Of a DNA stretch of 50,629 nt, positions 1 through 9,536 are shown in pieces (the stretch's first letter is position 1; the number at the start of each line of letters is the position of its first letter). Under the pieces are notes generated by a model. It did no database searches. It worked only from the letters and a program-made list of their open reading frames with translations, and was not told the DNA's origin. The position numbers and the translations under genes were made by a program. The stretch comes from Vulcaniibacterium thermophilum (GTDB lineage: Bacteria > Pseudomonadota > Gammaproteobacteria > Xanthomonadales > Xanthomonadaceae): the NCBI RefSeq assembly GCF_007923255.1, contig NZ_VOHJ01000022.1:1-50629 (forward strand), given 5' to 3'.

Positions 1-981
1 GGCGGGCGCGGCCGGGGACGCGCCTGCGGGGGCGCCGGCCTGCGCGGGCGCAACGGGCGACGCGGGGACCGCGGCGGTGGCCGGCGGGGTCGCGACCGGC
101 GGCAGCGCGGGATCGAACGTCAGCGCGCGCACCGGCGGCGCATCCGGCACCGAGAGTTGCACCAGCACGTCGCGCCCGCGGTCGAGCTGCGCCGCCGGCC
201 GCACGTCGCCGACCAGGAACGCGCGGCTCTCGTCCGGCCGCAGCGCGACCACCGTGCCCACCGGAAAGCCGGGCGGGAAACGGTTGCCGAGGCCGGAGGT
301 CACCAGCACGTCGCCGACCTTCAGATCGCTGGACATCGGCACGTGGCGCAGCGCGAGGCGGTCGCTGCGGCCGGTGCCGTAGGCCACCAGCCGCACGCCG
401 GTGCGCACCACCACCACCGGCACCGCGTGGTCCGGGTCGGTCACCAGCAGCACCTCGGCGTGCATCGGCGTGGTGCCGGTGATCTGCCCGAGCAGGCCGC
501 CGGCGTCGATCACGCTCTGCCCCACGCGCAGCCCGACCCGGCTGCCGGCGTCCAGCACCAGCCGCTGCCGGCTCGGATCCAGATCGACGTCGAGGATCGG
601 CACCAGCAGCACGTCGAGGTTGCCGCGCTCGGCGGCATCCAGCAGGCCGCGCAGGCGCGCGTTGTCGGCCGCCAGCGCCTGCAGGCGGGCCATGCGCGCC
701 TGGTTGAGCAGCAACTGGCGGCGCAGTTCGCGGTTGCGCTCGGTGAGCTGGGCGAGGGTGCCGGCGTCCTCGTTGAGCCGCTCCATCAGCCGCCCCGGCA
801 GCCCGGCCACCGCCCACAACGGCTGCACCAGCGCGTTGGCCTGCGTGCGCGCCTGCGTCAGCCAGCCGCCGCGCTGGTCGAGCACGATCAGCACCAGCGC
901 GAGCCCCAGGTAGCCCAGCAGGCGCAGGGTACCGACGACGTCACCGGGGCGGGCTACGGAAGGGCCGGGGTAGGTCGGCAC
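1..981 (-). CDS. mreC: Rod shape-determining protein MreC, 3'-truncated by the window edge
   Basis: MreC is the periplasmic scaffold of the elongasome; it links cytoplasmic MreB filaments to the peptidoglycan synthases of the lateral wall. Reading leftward, 327 codons are open to the edge, so the C-terminus is missing. A short cytoplasmic N-terminus leads into one membrane helix (about residues 19-36), then a charged coiled coil (about 55-110) and the beta-rich MreC core. The visible end is a Pro/Ala-rich tail, common in this family. The start is the GTG at 981, giving VPTYPGPSVARPGD; no in-frame ATG lies nearby upstream. No Shine-Dalgarno sequence precedes it: the space is occupied by GATTCCC repeats. 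It follows mreB on the same strand, 161 bp downstream, consistent with an mreBCD operon continuing out of the window. Confidence 0.93.
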   Translation of the reverse strand, partial: MPTYPGPSVARPGDVVGTLRLLGYLGLALVLIVLDQRGGWLTQARTQANALVQPLWAVAGLPGRLMERLNEDAGTLAQLTERNRELRRQLLLNQARMARLQALAADNARLRGLLDAAERGNLDVLLVPILDVDLDPSRQRLVLDAGSRVGLRVGQSVIDAGGLLGQITGTTPMHAEVLLVTDPDHAVPVVVVRTGVRLVAYGTGRSDRLALRHVPMSSDLKVGDVLVTSGLGNRFPPGFPVGTVVALRPDESRAFLVGDVRPAAQLDRGRDVLVQLSVPDAPPVRALTFDPALPPVATPPATAAVPASPVAPAQAGAPAGASPAAPA

Positions 982-1142
982 GTCGGCGGGAATCGGAAAT
1001 CAGGAATCGGGAATCGGTATCGGGCGCCGCACCCGCGACGCCTGCAGCAGGGAGGCAAGGACGAACCGGGCGGGGGACTGGAGCGGTCATCGCGCGCGTG
1101 CTTCCCGCGGCGGCAATTCCCGATTCCCGATTCCCGGCCTGA
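982..1142. repeat. GGGAATC/GATTCCC inverted heptamer element between mreB and mreC
   Basis: The gap between the mreB stop and the mreC start holds a G-rich arm (about 988-1020, several GGAATCGG units) and a C-rich arm (about 1114-1139, three ATTCCCG units) in inverted orientation around a spacer of about 93 bp. The C-rich arm touches the mreB stop codon and the G-rich arm touches the mreC start codon, so in mRNA the mreC ribosome-binding region reads CCGATTCCCG instead of a Shine-Dalgarno sequence. Confidence 0.8.
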
Positions 1143-2240
<1,098 letters not shown>

Positions 2241-2242
2241 CT

Positions 2243-2272
2243 AGCCTAGCAACCGCGCACAGCGCCGGGCAA
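2243..2272 (-). promoter_or_regulatory. Candidate sigma70 promoter of mreB
   Basis: On the minus strand TTGCCC (2272-2267) and TAGGCT (2248-2243) are separated by 18 bp, upstream of the mreB ATG at 2189. Each hexamer departs from consensus at two positions, so the call is tentative. Confidence 0.35.
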
Positions 2273-2433
2273 GGAAAAATCCCGGCCGGACAAGGGTTTG
2301 GGCCCCACCGAAAGACCGCTTCTTCAGCAGCCGCGACACCTGGATCACGGATTCGGCTGGCCGCTCGCAGGCTCAGCCGCTACCCTTACCCGCCCGCGCG
2401 GCCCCCGGCCGCCTTCCTCAGGTGTTCCGATCG

Positions 2434-3366
2434 ATGTCTGCGCTGATCTGCGGTTCGCTGGCTTACGACACCATCATGGTGTTCCCCGACCAGTTCAAGA
2501 ACCACATCCTGCCGGACAAGGTCCACATCCTGAACGTCTCGTTCCTGGTCCCGCGCATGCGGCGCGAGTTCGGCGGCTGCGCCGGCAACATCGCCTACAA
2601 CCTCAAGCTGCTGGGCGGCGACCCGATTCCGATGGCCACCGTCGGCTCCGACTTCGGCCCCTACCGCGAGCACTTCGAAACCTGCGGCATCCGCCTCGAC
2701 CACGTCAAGGTGATCGACGAGCTGTTCACCCCGCAGGCGTTCATCACCACCGACCTGGACAACAACCAGATCACCGCGTTCCACCCCGGCGCGATGATGC
2801 GGTCCTACGAGAACCACGTGCGCGACGTCGCCGGCGTGACGTTCGGCATCGTCAGCCCCGACGGGCGCGAGGCGATGCTGCAGAACGCGCAGGAATTCCA
2901 CGAGCTCGGCATCCCCTTCATCTTCGATCCGGGCCAGGCGATGCCGCTGTTCAACGGCGAGGAGCTGCGCCGCTTCATCGATCTGGCCGACTACGTCACC
3001 GTCAACGACTACGAGTCGAACCTGCTGCAGGAGCGTACCGGCTGGAGCGAGGCGGACATCGTCAAGAAGGTGAAGGCCTACATCACCACGCGCGGACCGC
3101 ACGGCTCGGTGATCCACACGCCGGAGAGGACCTACCAGGTGCCGCCCGCGCACGAGCGTCGCGTCACCGACCCGACCGGCTGCGGCGACGCGTTCCGCGC
3201 CGGCCTGATCTTCGGCATCCAGCGCGGCTACGACTGGATGACGATCGGCCGCATCGGCAACCTGATGGGCGCGCTCAAGGTCGAACACCCCGGCACCCAG
3301 AACCAGCGCTTCGACTACGACGAGTTCGCCGAGCAGTTCAAGCAGCAGTTCGGCTACGCGCTGTAA
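2434..3366 (+). CDS. PfkB-family carbohydrate/nucleoside kinase (adenosine kinase-like)
   Basis: A ribokinase-superfamily kinase of 310 residues. The N-terminal substrate-side motif GGCAGNIAYNL and the C-terminal PfkB signature DPTGCGDAFRAGL are both clear; the catalytic base is Asp252 within GCGDAF, with the anion hole formed by the preceding glycines. Xanthomonad relatives are usually annotated adenosine kinase (adenosine plus ATP to AMP), but the sequence alone does not settle substrate. The ATG at 2434 is preferred over the in-frame GTG at 2422: it starts directly at MSALICGSLAYD, the first beta-strand of the family, and has a CAGG-type ribosome site upstream. The gene is divergent from mreB and ends at a palindromic repeat. 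Confidence 0.85.
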   Translation: MSALICGSLAYDTIMVFPDQFKNHILPDKVHILNVSFLVPRMRREFGGCAGNIAYNLKLLGGDPIPMATVGSDFGPYREHFETCGIRLDHVKVIDELFTPQAFITTDLDNNQITAFHPGAMMRSYENHVRDVAGVTFGIVSPDGREAMLQNAQEFHELGIPFIFDPGQAMPLFNGEELRRFIDLADYVTVNDYESNLLQERTGWSEADIVKKVKAYITTRGPHGSVIHTPERTYQVPPAHERRVTDPTGCGDAFRAGLIFGIQRGYDWMTIGRIGNLMGALKVEHPGTQNQRFDYDEFAEQFKQQFGYAL

Positions 3367-3375
3367 CGCCGCCCC

Positions 3376-3475
3376 CGTAGGTTGGGCTGAGCCGAAGGCG
3401 AAGCCCGACATCCGTGCGTCTCACGATCCACCGTGGTGCCGTTGGGCTTCGCTGCGCTCAGCCCAGCCTACGTGC
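3376..3475. repeat. Palindromic intergenic repeat (GTAGGTTGGGCTGAGC family)
   Basis: GTAGGTTGGGCTGAGC with a following GAAGCCC at the left end is mirrored by GGGCTTCG and GCTCAGCCCAGCCTAC at the right end. The arms enclose about 45 bp and the element lies between two convergent genes. It could fold into a long hairpin and may serve as a bidirectional transcription stop. The sequence type resembles widespread REP-like repeats of proteobacteria. Confidence 0.75.
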
Positions 3476-3490
3476 GTGCTTCGCGGCGTC

Positions 3491-4204
3491 TCAATTCCAG
3501 GCCGGCAGCCTGGCCGGATCGAGTCCGCCGACTTCGAACACCGCGGTGCGGGTGCCGCCGGCCTTGACCGGGAATTCGACCGCGACGGTCTTCGCCGACT
3601 TCGTCATCCGCCACAGCGCGCGTTCGTCCTCGATGAACATCGCGATCGCCTCGTCGGTCTTCGGTCGCGAGGCCGCCATCGGCCGGGCGGCGCCGTCGTC
3701 GACGGTCACGTTCACCTTGCAGCCGCCGTAGCAATCGAAGTCGCCGCCCTCGAGCGTGAGATAGCTGCTCCGGCCCCACTCGGGATGGTCGCGGAAGATC
3801 AGCCGCACGCGCGCGGGGCGGTCGCCGCCGGTATCGACCACGTCCTTCGAGTAGATCGCCGCCGAAAGCTGGGTGCCCTTGGCGACCGGCTCGGCGCCGT
3901 AGGCCCACAGGCCGGCGAGGCGGCGTTGTTCCCGCGCGGCCTGCGCCTTCGTCTTCGCTTCGTCGACGCGCGCCTTCACGCGCGCGGCCGCGGCGCTGCC
4001 GGGATGGTCGGCCAGCAGCACGGTGCCGTGCGCGGCGGCGAGCTCCCAGTTGCCCTTCGCGGCTTCGGCCTCGAACTGGCGCGCGATCGCCTCCGCCTGC
4101 GCCTCGCGCGCGGCGGCCTGCGCGGCCTCGCGATCCTGACGCGGCTGGCAGGCGACGAGCGCGAATACGGCGATCAGCGCCGCCGTCGGCAGGGTTCGGA
4201 TCAT
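3491..4204 (-). CDS. Predicted lipoprotein of unknown function
   Basis: The product is 237 residues and I do not recognise its family. It begins with a lipoprotein signal, MIRTLPTAALIAVFALVAC, in which Cys19 would be lipidated after signal peptidase II cleavage at LVAC. An Ala/Glu/Arg-rich helical segment (about residues 22-110, probably coiled coil) follows, then a beta-rich domain with a DCYGGC cysteine pair. The ATG at 4204 overlaps the stop of the upstream hydrolase as ATGA, which argues for translational coupling and decides the start. It is the last gene of the leftward peptidase-hydrolase-lipoprotein set. Confidence 0.8.
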   Translation of the reverse strand: MIRTLPTAALIAVFALVACQPRQDREAAQAAAREAQAEAIARQFEAEAAKGNWELAAAHGTVLLADHPGSAAAARVKARVDEAKTKAQAAREQRRLAGLWAYGAEPVAKGTQLSAAIYSKDVVDTGGDRPARVRLIFRDHPEWGRSSYLTLEGGDFDCYGGCKVNVTVDDGAARPMAASRPKTDEAIAMFIEDERALWRMTKSAKTVAVEFPVKAGGTRTAVFEVGGLDPARLPAWN

Positions 4205-5172
4205 GGTGCGGACTCCCGGATGAGCATGTCGAGGGCGGCGGCGACGTCCGCCGGCCGTTCCATCATCGCCATGTGACCGCAGCCGCCGAGCAGGACGCGT
4301 CGCGACTGCGGAATGCGTTCGGCGTACAGCGCCATCGCGCTCGGGTCGATCACGCGGTCGCGCTCGCACCACAGCAGGAGCGTGGGCTGGCGGATGTCCG
4401 TGGCGGCCTCGCCCGGCAGGAAGCGGCCCTCGCCGCGACCGATGCGGTCGAGCACGCGCTGCTCGAACGGCGCCTGCGCGCGACGGAAGGCGATGAAGCC
4501 CTCGCGCGCCGGCCACGGAATGCGCGGACGCGCGGCCGGATCGCCGAACACGATGTCGAGGTAGGCCTGCAGCGAGGCGACATCGCGCACCTCGAACGGG
4601 TTGCGGCCGGCGAGCACGGCGCGGCCGAACGCGTTGTCGCGGAACGGCACGCCGGCGGCGTCGATCAGTGCGAGCCGGCGCACGTGCCCGGGAAAGCGTG
4701 CGGCGGCGAGCGCGGCGATGCCGCCGCCCATCGAGTGCCCGACCAGCACCACCGGGCGATCGCCGGCCACGGTTTCGATGAAGCGCGCCAGTCGCTGCGC
4801 CTGCGCCGCATAGCCGTAGTCGGCGCCGGCGCGGCGCGTGCTCTCGCCCCAGCCCGGCAGGTCCGGGATCAGCAGCCGGTAGCGGCCGCGCAGCAGGCGC
4901 GCGAGCGGATACCAGTTCTCCTTGCTGCCGGTGAAGCCATGCACCAGGACCAGCGTCGGCGCATCCGGCGGGGCCGCGTCGGACGCGGCGTAGACCCAGG
5001 TGTGATCGTCGACCGCGACGCTGCGCCGCTCCAGGTGCGCGGCGAGCCGCTGGCGCGCGAACTCGAGACGCACCAGCCGGTAAGGATCGCTCGCGACCGC
5101 GGCGATCGCGAGCGCGCCCAGCGCGAGCAGCAGGGCCGCGACGGCGACGAGGATACGGCGTGACGTGCGCAT
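4201..5172 (-). CDS. Membrane-anchored alpha/beta hydrolase
   Basis: The product is 323 residues. An N-terminal hydrophobic segment (about residues 7-27) is a signal anchor, so the hydrolase domain probably faces the periplasm. The alpha/beta fold is clear: oxyanion strand LVHGFTG (about 76-82), PDLPGWGES, nucleophile elbow GHSMGG with Ser147, a late acidic residue in CERDRVIDP, and the catalytic His in GCGHMAMMERP. The substrate is unknown; lipase or esterase activity is the family expectation. It lies 55 bp after the M1 peptidase gene and overlaps the next gene by 4 bp (ATGA). Confidence 0.87.
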   Translation of the reverse strand: MRTSRRILVAVAALLLALGALAIAAVASDPYRLVRLEFARQRLAAHLERRSVAVDDHTWVYAASDAAPPDAPTLVLVHGFTGSKENWYPLARLLRGRYRLLIPDLPGWGESTRRAGADYGYAAQAQRLARFIETVAGDRPVVLVGHSMGGGIAALAAARFPGHVRRLALIDAAGVPFRDNAFGRAVLAGRNPFEVRDVASLQAYLDIVFGDPAARPRIPWPAREGFIAFRRAQAPFEQRVLDRIGRGEGRFLPGEAATDIRQPTLLLWCERDRVIDPSAMALYAERIPQSRRVLLGGCGHMAMMERPADVAAALDMLIRESAP

Positions 5173-5227
5173 GGGTTCGGGTTCGGCCGCTCTCCCGCCG
5201 GCGGCGGGAGCGCGTGGCGATCGGGCC

Positions 5228-7159
5228 TCAGCCCTTCTTCCCTTCGGCGCGGGCGATGGTGGCCTCGACCGATGCGGTGGTGATCGGGTGATAGCCCGGC
5301 CGCGCCTTGGCGAACACTTCCTTGGCGAGCTTCAGGCCCTCCGGGGTCTGCACCAGCGCCTCGTAGGTCGGCATGATCAGCTTGCGGCGGCCGATCGTCT
5401 GCAGGAACCGCGCGATGTCCTCGTTGGCCCGGGTGTAGCCGCTGCGCACCGCGAGCGGATACCAGCGCTGCGCGATCTCGCCGTTGCCGGTGCCGGTGAA
5501 GCGGTAGGCGGCATCCAGCGCGGCCAGCTTCTCCACCGGCAGCGTCTTCGGCATGCCCTCGATGAAGTGCACCCACTCCTGCGTGGTCCACTTCGCGGTG
5601 AGGTCCTTGGCCGGCAGCGTGCCGGTGTCCAGCCATGCCTTGCGCGCGGCGTCGACCGCGTCGAAACGCGGCGAGGCGATCTGCGGCGCGCCGTCGGGAA
5701 TGCCCGGCTGATGCACCCACTGCTCGAGTTCGGCCTCGGTGACCTTGCCCGGGTGCCTGGCCAGCAGGTTGGCCCGGGCGTAAGCGAGGAAGTCCTGCGT
5801 GGTGATGCTCTTGAACGCGAAGTGGTCGAAGTAGCCGCGCAGGAAAGGATCGAACACCTCGCGGCCGAAGCGCTGCTCGAGGAACTGCAGGAACCACGCG
5901 CCCTTGGTGTAGACGGTGGCGCTGCTGCTGTCGTCCGGGTTTTTCAGCGTGCCGGGCTTGAGCGCGAGCACCTGCAGCGCCGGGTCGAGCGTCCTGTACT
6001 CCTCGCGCAGCTCGTTGCGCTCGATGACGTTTTCCATGTCGGCGCGCTCCTTGCCGTACAGCGCCTCGACGATGCGGTTCTCGACGTAGCTGGTGAAGCC
6101 CTCGTTGAGCCAGGAATCGTTCGGGGTGGCGAACGTCACCAGGTTGCCCGACCAGCTATGCGCCAGCTCGTGCGCGATCAGCGCCACCAGCGACTTGTCG
6201 CCGGTGATCACGGTCGGCGTGGCGAACGTCAGCCGCGGGTTCTCCATGCCGCCGTAGGGGAACGAGGGCGGCAGCACGAGGATGTCGTAGCGCTCCCAGC
6301 GGTACGGCCCGTACAGCTTCTCGGCGGTTTGCATCATCTTCTCGGTGTCGGCGAACTCGGCCACCGCCTTGTCGACCGTCGCCGGTTCCGCCCACACGCC
6401 GCTGCGCGCCGAGATCGGCTTGAACACCAGGTCGCCGGCCGCGATCGCCAGCAGGTACGACGGAATCGGCTGCGGCATGCGGAAGTCGTAGTCGCCGTCG
6501 CGCGCCGCCTTCGGATCGTTGTCGGCGCTCATCAGCACCATCGCATCCTTCGGCGCCAGCACCTTCGCGCTGTAGGTGAAGCGCACCTGCGGCGTGTCCT
6601 GCAGCGGCACCCACGAGCGCGCGTGGATCTGCTGCGACTGGCTGAACATGAAGGGCGTCTTCTTGCCCTGCGTCATCTCCGGCGTGAGCCACTGCAGGCC
6701 CGACGCTTCCGGCGAGGTGCTGTAGGTCACGCGCACGCGCTTGAACGGCTCGGGCGTCATGATCGTCAGCTTGCTGCCGAGCACCTCGTCCTCCGGCGCG
6801 AGCTGGAACGGCAGCTCGACCCAGCGCTCGTTCTCGCGTTCGCCGACCACCTTCTCGATCGTCAGATCGCGGGTGTCGAGCACCAGCCGCCCGGCCTTGG
6901 GATCGCGCCAGTCGAGCGTGTAGGTGGCGCTGCCGGACAACGTCTTCTTGTCGAAATCGACCGTCAGGTGCAGCGCCAGATCGGTCACGCCGACCTTGTC
7001 GGGCTCGGCATAGCTGTACGGATCGAGCGCGGCGGCTGGCTGCGCCGGCTTTTCGGCGGCGGTGGCGGGCGTGTCGGGCGCGGCGTTGGGCGTGGCATCG
7101 CGCTGGCAGCCGAGCATCAGCGCGGAAGCGACACAGAGGGCGAGGAGAGTCGGACGCAT
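5228..7159 (-). CDS. M1-family zinc metallopeptidase, lipoprotein (leukotriene A4 hydrolase-like)
   Basis: A 643-residue aminopeptidase-type metalloprotease. The zinc site is HELAHSW with His330 and His334, and the third ligand Glu353 lies 18 residues on in the LNEGF segment. The exopeptidase motif appears as YGGMENP upstream. The N-terminal beta domain and C-terminal helical repeat domain match the leukotriene A4 hydrolase branch. The start at 7159 is chosen because it gives a lipoprotein signal, MRPTLLALCVASALMLGC, with the modified Cys at 18. Likely role: trimming peptides in the periplasm. It appears to head a leftward three-gene set with the hydrolase and lipoprotein that follow. Confidence 0.93.
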   Translation of the reverse strand: MRPTLLALCVASALMLGCQRDATPNAAPDTPATAAEKPAQPAAALDPYSYAEPDKVGVTDLALHLTVDFDKKTLSGSATYTLDWRDPKAGRLVLDTRDLTIEKVVGERENERWVELPFQLAPEDEVLGSKLTIMTPEPFKRVRVTYSTSPEASGLQWLTPEMTQGKKTPFMFSQSQQIHARSWVPLQDTPQVRFTYSAKVLAPKDAMVLMSADNDPKAARDGDYDFRMPQPIPSYLLAIAAGDLVFKPISARSGVWAEPATVDKAVAEFADTEKMMQTAEKLYGPYRWERYDILVLPPSFPYGGMENPRLTFATPTVITGDKSLVALIAHELAHSWSGNLVTFATPNDSWLNEGFTSYVENRIVEALYGKERADMENVIERNELREEYRTLDPALQVLALKPGTLKNPDDSSSATVYTKGAWFLQFLEQRFGREVFDPFLRGYFDHFAFKSITTQDFLAYARANLLARHPGKVTEAELEQWVHQPGIPDGAPQIASPRFDAVDAARKAWLDTGTLPAKDLTAKWTTQEWVHFIEGMPKTLPVEKLAALDAAYRFTGTGNGEIAQRWYPLAVRSGYTRANEDIARFLQTIGRRKLIMPTYEALVQTPEGLKLAKEVFAKARPGYHPITTASVEATIARAEGKKG

Positions 7160-7257
7160 CGGACGGCAACCGGAACCAGGAGGGGCCCGAGTGTAGCCGC
7201 CCCGTCCGGGCCGCGCAGGTGCCGGAGGGCCGGCGTCGCGAGCCACGGATTCGCGCG

Positions 7258-7436
7258 ATGGACACGGATCGAATAGGGCGGGACTTGTCCCGCCGTCGGC
7301 GACCGACGGCCTGCCGACGACGTCGGCGGCGGGGCAAGCCCCCGCCCTACGGGAATGATCGGCGCAGCGTCTTTTCGATCCGTGTCGATTGGTGGCGGAC
7401 CCATCCCGCCACGGCCGCGGGACAAGTCCCGCCCTA
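7258..7436. repeat. Compound palindromic repeat with GGGCGGGACTTGTCCCGCC cores
   Basis: An outer inverted repeat, ATGGACACGGATCGAA (7258-7273) and TTCGATCCGTGTCGAT (7374-7389), matches at 15 of 16 positions and encloses two GC-rich palindromes (GGGCGGGACTTGTCCCGCC and GGGGCAAGCCCCCGCCCTAC). A third palindrome, GCGGGACAAGTCCCGCCCTAC, lies outside it and runs into the ubiE stop codon at 7434-7436. A single related copy occurs near 29110-29132. Confidence 0.75.
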
Positions 7437-8195
7437 CACCTTGTAGCCGGTGTGGATGGCGACGATGCCGGCGGAAAGGTTGCGGTAGCCGCAGCGGGCG
7501 AAGCCGGCGGCTTCCATCATCGCCTTCAGTTCGTCCTGCGGCGGATGCTTGCGGATGCTTTCGGCGAGATAGCGGTAGCTGTCCTCGTCGTCGGCGAACA
7601 GCCGCCCCAGGCGCGGCAGCACCTGGAACGAGTGGAAGTCGTACAGCGGCTTGAACCAGTCCGCCTTCACCTCGGAGAACTCCAGCACGCGCGCCTGGCC
7701 GCCGACCTTGAGCACGCGGTGCATCTCGCGCAGCGCGGCGTCCTTGTCGGTGACGTTGCGCAGACCGAAGGCGATCGTCACCAGGTCGAAGCTGTGATCG
7801 GGGAACGGCAGCGCCTCGGCGTTGCACTGCACGTACTCGAGCCCGGCGACGCGGCCGAGGTCGGTCAGCCGGTCGCGCCCCACCCGCAGCATGTCGCCGT
7901 TGATGTCGCCCAGCACGATGCTGCCGTCGCGGCCGACGCGCTCGTGCAGCAGCAGCGCGATGTCGCCGGTGCCGCCGGCCAGGTCGAGCACGCGGTCGCC
8001 GCGCTTCACCTGCGCGGTGGCGACGAAGTAGCGCTTCCACACGCGGTGGATGCCGAGCGACATCAGGTCGTTCATCAGGTCGTAGCGGCGCGCGACCGAG
8101 CTGAACACCTGGCCGACCAGCTTCTGCTTCTCGGCCGCCGGCACTTCGCGGAAGCCGAAGTGGGTGGTGCCGGACTTGCGGGGGGATTCGTTCAT
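7434..8195 (-). CDS. ubiE: Ubiquinone/menaquinone biosynthesis C-methyltransferase UbiE
   Basis: UbiE transfers a methyl group from S-adenosylmethionine to the quinone ring during ubiquinone (and, where present, menaquinone) synthesis. The 253-residue product has the family opening [13 protein letters not shown], the SAM-binding motif [10 protein letters not shown] at residues 69-78, and the conserved AFGLRNVTD and VLEFSEV segments. The ATG at 8195 gives the usual [15 protein letters not shown] start; an upstream in-frame start at 8213 would add six residues without support. The TAG stop lies inside the end of a palindromic repeat. Confidence 0.97.
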   Translation of the reverse strand: MNESPRKSGTTHFGFREVPAAEKQKLVGQVFSSVARRYDLMNDLMSLGIHRVWKRYFVATAQVKRGDRVLDLAGGTGDIALLLHERVGRDGSIVLGDINGDMLRVGRDRLTDLGRVAGLEYVQCNAEALPFPDHSFDLVTIAFGLRNVTDKDAALREMHRVLKVGGQARVLEFSEVKADWFKPLYDFHSFQVLPRLGRLFADDEDSYRYLAESIRKHPPQDELKAMMEAAGFARCGYRNLSAGIVAIHTGYKV

Positions 8196-8232
8196 GCGGC
8201 GATTATCGCCCAAGGCCCTGCGCGGCGCCGCG

Positions 8233-9030
8233 TCAGGCCAGCACGGTCACCGGATCGCCGATGCGCAACGTGCCGGTGCCGCGCGGGATCAGGTTCTGGC
8301 CGAAGGTGACGCCCTTCGGCGTGCGCCGGTAGGTCAGCAGGGTGCGCAGCGGCTCGCCGTCCGGATCGCGCTCGCCGCGTTCGGGGTCCACCGTGGTGAA
8401 CACGCAGCGCACGCACGGCTTGACCACGTCGAACTCGACCGTGCCGATGCGGATGCGGCGCCAGCCGTCTTCCGCATGCGGCGCGCAGCCGTCGGCGACC
8501 AGGTTGGGCCGGAAGCGCGTGATCGCCACCGGCCGCGCCAGCCTCGTGTTGAGGTGGTCGAGCGCCGCTTGCGAGATCAGCAGCAGCGGGAAGCCGTCGG
8601 CGAAGCTGACTTCGTCGCCCGGCTGTGCGTATCGCGCGTCGACCGGACGGCGCGCACCCTCGTCCATGTGCACCAGCCGCAGCGGGCGGCCGAGCACCGC
8701 GCTCAGCCAGTCATCGGCCTCGCGGCCGGCCGGGCGGGCATCGACCGTGCTGTCCCACACGCGAACGCGCAGGCGCGCGCCGTCCGCCGGCGGCGCCACG
8801 TGCAGAGCGCCGTGGCCCGGTGCGGACAGCACGAGCGCGCCCTCCGGTGCGGGTTGCGCGCGGATCAGCGTCATCGTCGCGAGCTGGCGCCCGGTGAGGA
8901 ACCGGCCGTCGGCGTCGACCACCATCCAGCGCCGGTCGTGCGCCAGGCCGCGCGGCTCCACCTCGGCCGCTTCGCAGGGAAGCGGCGCGCAGGACTTCAG
9001 CGGATAGCGGTAGAGGGCGGCCAGGTGCAT
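8233..9030 (-). CDS. MOSC domain-containing protein (YcbX-like, no ferredoxin domain)
   Basis: The product is 265 residues. An N-terminal MOSC beta-barrel (about residues 1-120, opening LYRYPLKSC) is followed by a MOSC domain (about 125-265). The domain carries the KPCVRC motif, whose Cys206 is the residue expected to contact sulfur or the molybdenum cofactor. Family members reduce N-hydroxylated compounds or handle sulfur with molybdenum cofactor. E. coli YcbX has an extra C-terminal ferredoxin domain that is absent here, so an external electron donor would be needed. The start is 4 bp downstream of the DUF2269 stop, so the two are probably cotranscribed. Confidence 0.9.
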   Translation of the reverse strand: MHLAALYRYPLKSCAPLPCEAAEVEPRGLAHDRRWMVVDADGRFLTGRQLATMTLIRAQPAPEGALVLSAPGHGALHVAPPADGARLRVRVWDSTVDARPAGREADDWLSAVLGRPLRLVHMDEGARRPVDARYAQPGDEVSFADGFPLLLISQAALDHLNTRLARPVAITRFRPNLVADGCAPHAEDGWRRIRIGTVEFDVVKPCVRCVFTTVDPERGERDPDGEPLRTLLTYRRTPKGVTFGQNLIPRGTGTLRIGDPVTVLA

Positions 9031-9034
9031 GCGC

Positions 9035-9502
9035 TCAGCCTGCCGGCTTGACCACCATCAGCCAGAAGATCGCCGCCACGCCGGCGAACGCCGGCCAGGC
9101 GAGTGCGTACCACCAGCCCATCGCGCGGTGGTAGCCCGCCGGCAGCGGCGCACCCCGCTCCGCGGCGGCGCGCGCAAGCCGGTGCGCCCTCACCTGCAAC
9201 CACAGCACCGGCAGCCAGCAGGCGCCGACGAAGAAGAACAGCACCAGCGCCCACTTCAGCCAGAACACCGACAGCGGCATCGACAGCCGGTGCGCCAGCC
9301 ACAGCCCGCTGGCGAACTGCACCAGCACCGCCGGCGCGGTGAAGCAGGCATCGGCGCGCACCACCGTGCGCGCGGTGGCCGCGATCACCCGCGCATCGCC
9401 GGTGCGGTGCGCCTTCCACATGAAGAACGCGATGCCGAGCCCGGTGCCGAACAGCAGCGTCGAGCTCATCACATGCAGCCACTTGACCGTCAGGTATCCC
9501 AC
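9035..9502 (-). CDS. DUF2269-family integral membrane protein
   Basis: A 155-residue membrane protein with about four helices and the family opening YLTVKWLHVMSSTLLFGTG. The function of the family is unknown. The GTG at 9502 is chosen because a strong GGAGGCGAGG ribosome site lies just upstream and it starts exactly at the family's conserved N-terminus. An upstream in-frame ATG (9592) would add 30 polar residues ahead of the first membrane helix. It precedes the MOSC gene with only 4 bp between them. Confidence 0.82.
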   Translation of the reverse strand: MGYLTVKWLHVMSSTLLFGTGLGIAFFMWKAHRTGDARVIAATARTVVRADACFTAPAVLVQFASGLWLAHRLSMPLSVFWLKWALVLFFFVGACWLPVLWLQVRAHRLARAAAERGAPLPAGYHRAMGWWYALAWPAFAGVAAIFWLMVVKPAG

Positions 9503-9536
9503 CCTCGCCTCCGCCGCCGAGCACGGCCACGCTAGC

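Noticed and set aside
3376-3475. Insertion sequence remnant
   Set aside because: There is an inverted repeat but no transposase fragment and no clear target-site duplication. A REP-like palindrome explains it.
5165-7276. A 703-codon frame opposite the M1 peptidase, and similar long antisense frames opposite dnaG, hslU, mreB and the amidohydrolase
   Set aside because: Long antisense frames are expected at about 70% GC. The products are low-complexity and the opposite strand encodes recognisable proteins with intact motifs.
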